Shown: piece by piece, positions 43,820-51,032 of the stretch
How the letters are laid out: every line of letters starts with the position of its first letter
Position numbering within the stretch: the stretch's first letter is position 1
Assembly: GCA_947492925.1 (NCBI GenBank)
Contig: CANLOQ010000002.1
Span: 372,001 to 436,000, forward strand
Length of the DNA: 64,000 nt
Direction of reading: 5' to 3'
From: an uncultured Sulfitobacter sp.
GTDB lineage: Bacteria > Pseudomonadota > Alphaproteobacteria > Rhodobacterales > Rhodobacteraceae
Program-made: the position numbers and the translations under genes
Notes under the pieces: generated by a model
The model's database searches: none
What the model was told of the DNA's origin: nothing
The model's input: only the letters and a program-made list of their open reading frames with translations

Positions 43820-44754
43820 GCGAGCCCGACTATGCCGCGCTGATCGACGCCGAAACATGGGCGTATATCGCGCGGCTTGACGCGGCCTATCCGCCCGATG
43901 CAGTGGCGATGTCCATTGCCGATCAGCGGGCGGCCTATGATACGATGTGCAAGGTATTTGACGCGCCCTACCCCAAAGGGGTCGGGGCGCGTGATACGTC
44001 ATTTGGGGGTGTTGCCTGCCGGGCCTACAGCGCAGGACCAAGCGACAAAACGGTGATCTATTACCACGGTGGCGGCTTTGTCGTGGGCGGGTTGGAAAGC
44101 CACGATTCTATCTGCGCAGATATCTGTGGGCGGACGGGATTCGACGTGATTTCAGTGGATTACGCGCTGGCCCCCGAGACGGTTTTTCCCGGGTGTTTCA
44201 ATGATGCGTGGTCTGCGTTTGCGGCGATTTCCGGGGAACGGTCAGGCGGAATCGTACTGTGCGGTGACAGTGCGGGCGGCAATCTGGCGGCGGCTGTGGC
44301 GCATCACGCGCGGGGCCGCGTGGACGGGCGGATCGTGGGGCAGGTGCTGATCTATCCCGGCCTTGGCGGAGATATGACCAAGGGGTCTTACGTGGCGCAT
44401 GCCAATGCGCCGCAACTGACGCTGGCCGATCTGGAATTCTACAAAACGCTGCGCACGGGTGGCGCAGCGGTGCTGCAGGGTGATCCGCGTTACGCGCCGC
44501 TGGAAGATAGCAATTTCAATGGCTTGCCGCCTAGTGTGATTGTCACGGCGGAGTGTGATCCGCTGGCCAGCGATGGTGAGGCCTACTGTGACCGGGTGCG
44601 CGCGGCGGGGGGCAGGGCGGTCTGGTTCAATGAGGCGGGCATGGTCCACGCCTGCCTGCGCGCGCGCAACTGTACCACGCGCGGGGCGGCCTTCTTTGAC
44701 AGGGTAGTGGACGGGATCACAGCACTTGGCGCGGGGCGCTGGCCGTATCCGTAG
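43816..44754 (+). CDS. Alpha/beta hydrolase, hormone-sensitive-lipase family
   Basis: A 312-residue HSL-type esterase. The oxyanion motif H-G-G-G is at residues 84-87, the nucleophile Ser152 is in G-D-S-A-G-G, the acid residue is in E-C-D-P-L-A-S-D-G and the His is in G-M-V-H-A-C. The start is TTG 43816, overlapping the synthetase stop, with GGGAAG upstream; GTG 43804 is the alternative. The stop codon TAG (44752-44754) is supplied by the end of the intergenic repeat at 44751-44825. It would hydrolyse esters whose acid part the upstream ligase can activate. Confidence 0.87.
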   Translation: MSEPDYAALIDAETWAYIARLDAAYPPDAVAMSIADQRAAYDTMCKVFDAPYPKGVGARDTSFGGVACRAYSAGPSDKTVIYYHGGGFVVGGLESHDSICADICGRTGFDVISVDYALAPETVFPGCFNDAWSAFAAISGERSGGIVLCGDSAGGNLAAAVAHHARGRVDGRIVGQVLIYPGLGGDMTKGSYVAHANAPQLTLADLEFYKTLRTGGAAVLQGDPRYAPLEDSNFNGLPPSVIVTAECDPLASDGEAYCDRVRAAGGRAVWFNEAGMVHACLRARNCTTRGAAFFDRVVDGITALGAGRWPYP

Positions 44755-44825
44755 GGTGCGCATCTACTGCGCACCGGCCCGCCGCATCACAGGTCGCAAA
44801 GGTGCGCGATGAATGCGCACCCTAC
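44751..44825. repeat. REP-like inverted-repeat element spanning two stop codons
   Basis: A 75-bp element bounded by perfect 13-bp inverted repeats GTAGGGTGCGCAT (44751-44763) and ATGCGCACCCTAC (44813-44825). An internal partial repeat (TGCGCACC / GGTGCGC) makes a long hairpin possible. The GTAGGGTGCGCA arm is a recurrent intergenic motif in many proteobacteria. The TAG in each arm is the stop codon of the flanking gene on each strand. Confidence 0.8.
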
Positions 44826-45658
44826 GTGAGGAAGGGTTTCGCTTTCATCGTGTCAGCCGCTTTCGCGCCGAGGCGGTGGAGGATCGTGGGGGCGAGCTGG
44901 AGCTGGTCGATGACCGTTTCTGCGGCCGGTCCTGTTGCGTTACCGAAATAGTAAAGGGCGGTGTCCTGCTGCAACTCTCCGCGTCCGCCGTGGTGGCCGC
45001 GGTCGTCCTGTCCGTGGTCGGCTGTCACGATCACCTCGTAGCCTGCAGCGCGCCACTGGGGAATGAAGGGGGCGAGCATTTCGTCCATCACATGACAAGC
45101 GTGGTCCATCTCCTGACATTCGTGGAAAAACCGGTGGCCCATACTGTCGAGCGTGCAGGTGTGCAGCATGCCGTAGTTCAGCCCGCGCGTGAGGCAGAGG
45201 TTGGTCAGCGTGGCGAAAAGATCGACGTCGCTGGGCGTCATCTGGTTGGTCTGACCGTAGCCCGTCATGGTGTGAAAGCGCCCGTGGTTGATGGTGTCGC
45301 TGTCGGGCTCGTCGTATTCGATATCGCGCACGAAATCAAAGGGATGGCGGTTAAAGAACTCTGACCAGAAGCTGTGCGCGACGGCACCGGTAACGCCGCC
45401 CGCCGCGCGCGTCTGGGCGAAAACGTCCTTGTGTTTGAGACGGAAGACATTGCCGTTTCCGGTGCAACCATGCTCTGCCGGGGCGACGCCGGTGTGGATG
45501 GAGGCATAGCAGGAGGCGGAGATCGAGGGCAGCACCGCGCGGTGTTTCCAGACCTGCGCATCACCGGACTGAACCCAGCCTTCGAGGTTGCCGAAGAGGC
45601 GGCGGAAATTGCGGTAGGGCACACCGTCGAGGATGATCAGCAGGAGTTTGTTGTCCAT
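44822..45658 (-). CDS. Alkaline phosphatase family / type I phosphodiesterase-like protein
   Basis: A 278-residue protein of the alkaline-phosphatase superfamily (nucleotide pyrophosphatase/phosphodiesterase type). The N-terminus has L-I-I-L-D-G-V-P-Y with the first metal Asp, L-P-S-I-S-A-S-C-Y with a candidate nucleophile Ser, and V-T-A-D-H-G-Q-D-D-R-G-H-H-G-G near residue 220 with the second metal site. There is no signal peptide, so it is cytoplasmic. It is shorter than typical NPPs (about 400). The substrate is unknown. Its TAG stop lies in the REP-like arm. Confidence 0.78.
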   Translation of the reverse strand: MDNKLLLIILDGVPYRNFRRLFGNLEGWVQSGDAQVWKHRAVLPSISASCYASIHTGVAPAEHGCTGNGNVFRLKHKDVFAQTRAAGGVTGAVAHSFWSEFFNRHPFDFVRDIEYDEPDSDTINHGRFHTMTGYGQTNQMTPSDVDLFATLTNLCLTRGLNYGMLHTCTLDSMGHRFFHECQEMDHACHVMDEMLAPFIPQWRAAGYEVIVTADHGQDDRGHHGGRGELQQDTALYYFGNATGPAAETVIDQLQLAPTILHRLGAKAADTMKAKPFLT

Positions 45659-45829
45659 GGGAAGGCTCCGTCAGGTTTGACCGTAGCTTGGCCGAGGACG
45701 GCGGCGCGGGCAACGGCAGAAGGTTAATGTTTTGGCGTGTTGTCTTGTTTTGTTAAGGATTGGTTGATTGTCACCCCCCGTACACCGGGCGTACACCCCC
45801 CGTGCAGACGCAGGTTTTCGAATGTGATG

Positions 45830-46777
45830 TCAGAAAACCGCGTGATCGCCGCGATCAAGCGTCACGGTCCCCGAGGCAAGCGCGCGGTAGAAATCGGGCA
45901 GGGTGTCCTGTCCGAATTCCGGCGTTGCCCCGGCATCGTAGCGGTTTGCGGCCTGATCCCAGACCAGCATGGATTCGGTGGCGTAGTAGTGCCCGATGCG
46001 CGCCAGTTCTGATTTGGTAGCGAGGCGGGGGGAGACCCTGCCGCCAAGCGCGAGGCCTGCGGCGATGCTGGAGATGACGCGCGGCGATACCCGCCGGAAT
46101 TTGGGGGGCAGGCCGAGTGCATCGAAAAGGGCGTGGCCCATGTCGTGCGGGGTGAGGGCGGGGCCGGGGCCGCCGATGGGCAGAACCGCGTTCTGGCGGG
46201 CCGGATCGGTGAGGCAAGAGGTGATGAAGCGGCCAAGATCGGCGTCGGAGATCGGTTTGCAGGAGGTGAGCGCGCCGTCGCCGAACATCAAGTAGGGTTT
46301 GCCCGCCTTGAGCCGGTCAAATTGACCGGAGAGGGATTTGAAAAAGGCGGTGGGGCGGACGATGGAATAGGTGAGACCTGAGGACTGCAAGGCATCCTCG
46401 AACGCCAGTTTGGCGTGTTGGAAGGCAAGCCGGGGCTTTTGTACGCAGATGGCCGAGAGCAGGATGAAATGGCCCGTTCCCGCTGCCTGTGCGGCCTTCA
46501 GGATGGCACAGTTGGCGTCATGATCCACGGCCCATGCGTCGGCGGGTACACCGCTGCGCGAGGCAATGCAGGAGACCACGGCATCGGGGCGCACGGCGGT
46601 GAGCGTTGCGGGATCGGTCAGGGTGGTGGCGATGAAGGGTACGCCGTCGATCCGTGGATCGCTGCGCCCGAGTGCGGTGACGGTGTGGCCCGCGTCGCGC
46701 AGGGCAATCGCTGTGGCGCGTCCGGCGGTGCCGGTGGCACCAAAAAGCGCTACGGTTTTGGGGGAGGGCGTATTCAT
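45830..46777 (-). CDS. bciA: Divinyl (proto)chlorophyllide 8-vinyl-reductase-like NmrA-type SDR
   Basis: A 315-residue NAD(P)-binding protein. The Rossmann motif is L-F-G-A-T-G-T-A-G-R at residues 11-20. M-F-G-D-G-A-L-T-S-C-K-P-I-S-D-A-D-L near residue 165 closely resembles the C-K-P-I-S-x-x-D-L segment of BciA and plant DVR, which reduce the C8 vinyl group of divinyl chlorophyllide in (bacterio)chlorophyll synthesis. Length fits. No other bacteriochlorophyll gene is in the window, so it is either a detached bch gene of an aerobic anoxygenic phototroph or a related SDR in a non-phototroph. Confidence 0.68.
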   Translation of the reverse strand: MNTPSPKTVALFGATGTAGRATAIALRDAGHTVTALGRSDPRIDGVPFIATTLTDPATLTAVRPDAVVSCIASRSGVPADAWAVDHDANCAILKAAQAAGTGHFILLSAICVQKPRLAFQHAKLAFEDALQSSGLTYSIVRPTAFFKSLSGQFDRLKAGKPYLMFGDGALTSCKPISDADLGRFITSCLTDPARQNAVLPIGGPGPALTPHDMGHALFDALGLPPKFRRVSPRVISSIAAGLALGGRVSPRLATKSELARIGHYYATESMLVWDQAANRYDAGATPEFGQDTLPDFYRALASGTVTLDRGDHAVF

Positions 46778-46894
46778 CTTGGGCCTGAGTGTAGGGGCAA
46801 GCGTGATCGCGCGAAAGTGAGAAGCGCGTGGGATGGTTTTCGTCGCACGGATGCGGTGCGCGGGGTAGCCTGTGCGAAAGGGTCAGGGGGGATT

Positions 46895-47410
46895 ATGGCG
46901 AAGAAATCGAAAACCAACGCGCGAAAGCGCAAGCAGGCTCAGGCGGCGCAAGCGCAGGCGCAAGGGGTGTCGCGGCGCGATGTCCTGCGCTGGAGTGGTT
47001 TTGGCGCGCTGGGGGTTCTGGCAGCGGGCGGTGCGGTGTTTGCCGGGCGGTCGATGTACGACACCTATGTGGCCGAGCATGATCTGACGCGGATCGGCAA
47101 GGGCAAACCCGCCGTGGTGCAGGTGCATGATCCGTCCTGTGCGACCTGCACCGAGCTTCAGCGTGAGACGCGCAAAGCCATGAAGCAGTTCGAGGAATGT
47201 GATTTGGTGTATCTGGTGGCTGATCTGACGCAACCCGAAGGGCAGGTCTTTGCCAGCCGTCATGGGGTGGGGCGGGTGACGCTGGTGTTGCTGGACGCGG
47301 ACGGAGAGGTGACGCAGGTATTGCCGGGTATGCGACAGCGGGCCGAATTACGCACGGTTCTGAAGGCGCATTTTGATCAGCACGGGACGTCCGGCGACGC
47401 GCTTTCCTAA
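46895..47410 (+). CDS. Membrane-anchored thioredoxin-fold protein
   Basis: A 171-residue protein. A strongly basic N-terminus (residues 1-24) precedes a twin-arginine-like segment (S-R-R-D-V-L-R-W, Arg27-Arg28) and a hydrophobic anchor (about 34-52), so the rest is periplasmic. The C-terminal part is thioredoxin-like with C82-A-T-C85 in H-D-P-S-C-A-T-C-T-E-L and a later G-V-G-R-V-T-L-V-L-L-D segment. The CATC site lacks the usual Pro/Gly between the cysteines. It may be a disulfide reductase or redox sensor; the partner is unknown. The GGGGGGA upstream is a strong ribosome site. Confidence 0.72.
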   Translation: MAKKSKTNARKRKQAQAAQAQAQGVSRRDVLRWSGFGALGVLAAGGAVFAGRSMYDTYVAEHDLTRIGKGKPAVVQVHDPSCATCTELQRETRKAMKQFEECDLVYLVADLTQPEGQVFASRHGVGRVTLVLLDADGEVTQVLPGMRQRAELRTVLKAHFDQHGTSGDALS

Positions 47411-47449
47411 CCGGAAAGACGCCCCGCCCGCCATCCCGAGGGGCGCGCC

Positions 47450-49087
47450 CTAGTTGCCGGCGCTTTCCATTCTGCGGTTGGCCAGCACGTCTTCGAGCCA
47501 GCCGAGCTTCATTTCTGGCACGGAGGACAGCAGAAGATCGGTGTAATCGTCAAAGGGTGATGAGAGCACCTGGCTTTTGGGGCCGTAGCGGACGACCGCG
47601 CCCTGGTACATCACCGCGATGCTGTCTGCGATGGCTTTGACCGTGGCAAGGTCGTGGGTGATGAAGAGGTAGGATACGTCTTCGATTTTTTGCAGTTTCA
47701 AGAGCAGCTTGAGGATGCCGTCCGCGACCAGCGGATCAAGCGCTGACGTGACCTCGTCACAGATGATCAGTTTGGGTTTGGCCGCAAGCGCGCGGGCGAT
47801 GCACACGCGCTGCTTCTGGCCGCCGGAGAGTTCTGCCGGATAGCGGTCCTGAAAACCGTCGCCCAGCTCGATCTCGTCCAGCAGCTCCTGAATGCGTTTT
47901 TGTTTTTCGGCGCCTTTGAGGCCGAAGTAGAATTCCAATGGCCGTCCGATAATGGTGCCGACGGTCTGACGTGGGTTCATCGCGGTGTCGGCCATCTGGT
48001 AGATCATCTGCAGTTCGCGCAGATCGTCCAGGGGGCGCGTGGCAAGGTCTGGCGTGAGGGTGCGGCCGTCAAAGGTGATCGTCCCTTCGGAGGGGGGCAG
48101 CAGGCCGGTGATCACGCGGGCAAGGGTGGATTTGCCGGAGCCGGATTCGCCCACAATCGCCAGCGTCTGGCCGGGGTGGAGTTCGACGTTCACGTCCTTC
48201 AGCACGTCGAAATCGGTGCCCCGGTAGCGGGCAGTGATGTTTTTCACGCGCAGAAGCGGGTTGTCGGTGGGCTGTTTTTCCTCGTGCGCGATGGAGCGGA
48301 CGGAGACGAGCGCCTGCGTGTATTCTTCCTGCGGGTTGTTGATGATCTGGTCGGTGGTGCCGTATTCGACCATCGCGCCCTGTTGCAAAACCATGATGTG
48401 ATCGGAGACCTGCGCCACGACGGCGAGGTCATGGGTGATGTAGAGGGCGGCGACACCGGTGGCCTGGATCGCTTCCTTGATCGCGGCGAGGACGTCGATT
48501 TGGGTGGTGACGTCAAGTGCTGTGGTGGGTTCGTCGAAAACCACAAGATCGGGTTCGGGGCAGAGTGCCAGCGCCGTCATGCAGCGTTGCAGCTGGCCGC
48601 CGGAGACCTGATGGGGATAGCGGCTTCCAATGTTTTCGGGGTCGGGCAGGCCGAGTTTGCGGAAAAGCTCGACCGCGCGGTCTTCGGCGTCTTTCTTGGA
48701 GAATTTGTTCTGGAAGATGGCCGCTTCGGTCACCTGCTCCATGATCTTTTTGGCGGGGTTGAAGGAAGCGGCGGCGGATTGCGAGACATAGGTGACCTCG
48801 CCGCCGCGCAGTTTGCGCACGTCGCGGATGCCGGTTTTGAGGATGTCGCGCCCGTTGACGTGGACCTCTCCGCCGGTGATCTCGACCCCGCCGCGTCCGT
48901 AGGCCATTGCGGCGAGACCGATGGTGGATTTTCCGGCACCGGATTCGCCGATGAGGCCCAGCACCTTGCCGCCTTCGAGGTCGAAGTCGACGCCATGCAC
49001 GATTTCGATGTCGCGGGGGCGTTCGCCGGGCGGGTAGATGGTGGCACCGATCTTGAGATTGCGGACTTTGAGCAGTGGTTCACTCAT
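47450..49087 (-). CDS. Dipeptide/oligopeptide ABC transporter, fused two-domain ATPase (DppD-DppF)
   Basis: A 545-residue protein with two ATPase units. The first (1-270) has Walker A G-E-S-G-A-G-K-S-T and V-S-G-G-Q-L-Q-R. The second (275-545) has G-E-S-G-S-G-K-S-T, Y-Q-M-A-D-T-A-M-N-P-R-Q, L-S-G-G-Q-K-Q-R and I-C-D-E-V-T-S-A-L-D. The M-N-P-R-Q element belongs to the peptide-import subfamily. The start ATG 49087 overlaps the stop of the permease gene (ATGA). The unusual feature is that both ATPase subunits are one chain. Confidence 0.92.
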   Translation of the reverse strand: MSEPLLKVRNLKIGATIYPPGERPRDIEIVHGVDFDLEGGKVLGLIGESGAGKSTIGLAAMAYGRGGVEITGGEVHVNGRDILKTGIRDVRKLRGGEVTYVSQSAAASFNPAKKIMEQVTEAAIFQNKFSKKDAEDRAVELFRKLGLPDPENIGSRYPHQVSGGQLQRCMTALALCPEPDLVVFDEPTTALDVTTQIDVLAAIKEAIQATGVAALYITHDLAVVAQVSDHIMVLQQGAMVEYGTTDQIINNPQEEYTQALVSVRSIAHEEKQPTDNPLLRVKNITARYRGTDFDVLKDVNVELHPGQTLAIVGESGSGKSTLARVITGLLPPSEGTITFDGRTLTPDLATRPLDDLRELQMIYQMADTAMNPRQTVGTIIGRPLEFYFGLKGAEKQKRIQELLDEIELGDGFQDRYPAELSGGQKQRVCIARALAAKPKLIICDEVTSALDPLVADGILKLLLKLQKIEDVSYLFITHDLATVKAIADSIAVMYQGAVVRYGPKSQVLSSPFDDYTDLLLSSVPEMKLGWLEDVLANRRMESAGN

Positions 49088-49899
49088 CCCCGGCCCCCTT
49101 TCAGTGAGGTGGTTCGGTTCAGGATCCAATCGGCCACGAGGTTGATCGAGATGCAGAGCGTGGCGATGGCGTAGGCAGGGTAGAGGGCGGCCTGAATGCC
49201 GTAGTTTATGCCTTCCTTGTTCTCTTTCACGATGCCGCCCCAGTCGGCCAGCGGGGGTTGGACGCCGAGGCCGAGGAAAGAGAGCGTGGAGATGAAGAGG
49301 ACCATGAAGATGAAGCGCAGGCCCATTTCGGCCACGAGAGGGGAGAGCGCGTTGGGCAGGGTTTCGCGGAAGATGATCCAACCGATTTTCTCGCCCCTGA
49401 GCCGGGCGGCTTCGACGTAGTCCATCACGGTGATGTCGACGGCAACGGCGCGGGCGAGGCGGAAGACGCGGGTGCTGTCCAGCAGGCCCATGAGCAGGAT
49501 CAGGATGAAGGTGGTTGTGGGCATGACCGACAGGACCACGAGGGCGAAAATCAGGGACGGGATCGACATGATGAGATCGACGAAGCGGCTGATCACCTGA
49601 TCGACCCAGCCGCCGGAGACGGCCGCAAAGAAGCCGAGGATGGAGCCGAGCGTGAAGCTGAGGATGGTGGCCATCGTGGCGATGAAGATCGTGGTGCGCC
49701 CGCCGTAGATCAGGCGGGTGAGCAGGTCACGCCCGATGCTGTCGGTGCCGAGGAGGAATTCGCTTGAGGACGGCTCCCACACGTCGCCCACAACTTCGGC
49801 CATGCCATAGGGGGCGATGAGGGGGGCGAAGATCGCCATCAGGAAATAAAGGGCGGTGAAGAAGAGGCCGATCAGGGCGGCGAGGGGGATGTTCTTCAT
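49084..49899 (-). CDS. Dipeptide/oligopeptide ABC transporter permease (DppC type)
   Basis: A 271-residue permease with an N-terminal membrane segment, a periplasmic loop containing F-L-L-G-T-D-S-I-G-R-D-L-L-T-R-L-I-Y-G-G (a DppC/OppC hallmark), and the EAA loop Y-V-E-A-A-R-L-R-G-E-K. The ATG 49899 gives the family N-terminus, and the frame to 50037 is rejected. A 163-bp spacer separates it from the upstream permease gene. Confidence 0.9.
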   Translation of the reverse strand: MKNIPLAALIGLFFTALYFLMAIFAPLIAPYGMAEVVGDVWEPSSSEFLLGTDSIGRDLLTRLIYGGRTTIFIATMATILSFTLGSILGFFAAVSGGWVDQVISRFVDLIMSIPSLIFALVVLSVMPTTTFILILLMGLLDSTRVFRLARAVAVDITVMDYVEAARLRGEKIGWIIFRETLPNALSPLVAEMGLRFIFMVLFISTLSFLGLGVQPPLADWGGIVKENKEGINYGIQAALYPAYAIATLCISINLVADWILNRTTSLKGGRG

Positions 49900-50038
49900 G
49901 TGCTTGTCTTTCGGGGGGAGGCGTGCGGCGCTGTTTCGGCTGCGCGAAATGCGCCCTGCCCGCCGTCCCGTGTTTGGTGATTGAACGCGAATGGGTGCCT
50001 CCCGGCGCTTTTGCTTTGCAAAAACGCGTGGTCGCACG

Positions 50039-50068
50039 AAGTGAATTTTTTCGGGGAAAAATTCACTT
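50039..50068. other. Strong 12-bp hairpin at the 3' end of the DppB gene
   Basis: AAGTGAATTTTT (50039-50050) pairs perfectly with AAAAATTCACTT (50057-50068) around a 6-base loop. The stop codon of the DppB-type permease (50063-50065, minus strand) lies in one arm. It sits in a 163-bp intercistronic gap that also contains a TTTTGC/GCAAAA hairpin near 50009-50023. It may stabilise or attenuate the operon transcript between the two permeases. Confidence 0.6.
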
Positions 50069-51019
50069 GGGATGCCTCAATCGTGGGTTGGCCAGAATGG
50101 ATACGATGTCTGCCACAAGGTTCAGCCCGATATAGACGGCGGCAAAGATCAGGCCGCAGGCCTGCACCACCGGCACGTCGCGTTTGCTGACGTGGTCCAC
50201 GAGGTATTGCCCCATGCCGGGGTAGGCAAAGACCACCTCGACCACGACGACACCCACGACCAGATAAGCGAGGTTGATCATCACCACGTTGACGATGGGG
50301 GCGACCGCATTCGGGAAGGCGTGTTTGGCGATGATCTTCAAAAGGCCCATGCCCTTGAGTTCAGCCGTTTCGATGTAGGCCGATTGCATCACGTTCAGGA
50401 TCGCGGCGCGGGTCATGCGCATCATGTGGGCGAGGACCACGAGGGTCAGCACCATGACGGGGATGGCGATGGCGTTGAGTTTCGCGCCAAGGCTCATGCT
50501 GTCGTTGATAATGGCGACGGAAGAGAACCAGCCCGCCTTGATCGACACCCAGTAGATCAGCACGTAGCCGATCATGAATTCGGGGATGGAGATTGTCGTG
50601 AGCGTGACGGCGGAGATGAGTTTGTCGGGCCAGCGGTCCTTGTAGCGGACAGCAAGCAGGCCCAGAAAAATCGCCAGCGGGACCGAAATGACGGCCGCCC
50701 AGAAGGCGAGGAAAAGCGTGTTGCTCAGACGGAAGCTGAGGCTTTCGGCGATGTCGCGTCCGTTGGTCAGGGCGGTGCCGAGGTCACCGGTCAGGAAGCC
50801 TCCGAGCCATTGGAAATAGCGGGTGACGGGCGGATCGTTCAGGCCCAGTTCTGCGCGCAGGTTGGCGAGGCTTTCGGGGGTCGCGGACTGGCCAAGGATT
50901 TGCTGGGCCACGTCGCCGGGCAGCATCATGGTGCCGCCGAAAATCAGGATGGATGCCGCAAAGAGGAGCATCAGGCCCAGCGCAATGCGCTGGGCGATCA
51001 GTTTCAGAATGGGGTGCAT
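50063..51019 (-). CDS. Dipeptide/oligopeptide ABC transporter permease (DppB type)
   Basis: A 318-residue permease with six hydrophobic segments. It contains L-G-L-N-D-P-P-V-T-R-Y-F-Q-W and the P-G-D-V-A loop typical of DppB/OppB, the EAA loop Y-I-E-T-A-E-L-K-G-M-G and a C-terminal Y-P-G-M-G-Q-Y. The ATG at 51019 is 13 bp downstream of the binding-protein stop, so both are on one transcript. Confidence 0.9.
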   Translation of the reverse strand: MHPILKLIAQRIALGLMLLFAASILIFGGTMMLPGDVAQQILGQSATPESLANLRAELGLNDPPVTRYFQWLGGFLTGDLGTALTNGRDIAESLSFRLSNTLFLAFWAAVISVPLAIFLGLLAVRYKDRWPDKLISAVTLTTISIPEFMIGYVLIYWVSIKAGWFSSVAIINDSMSLGAKLNAIAIPVMVLTLVVLAHMMRMTRAAILNVMQSAYIETAELKGMGLLKIIAKHAFPNAVAPIVNVVMINLAYLVVGVVVVEVVFAYPGMGQYLVDHVSKRDVPVVQACGLIFAAVYIGLNLVADIVSILANPRLRHPK

Positions 51020-51032
51020 ATCTCTATGCCCC

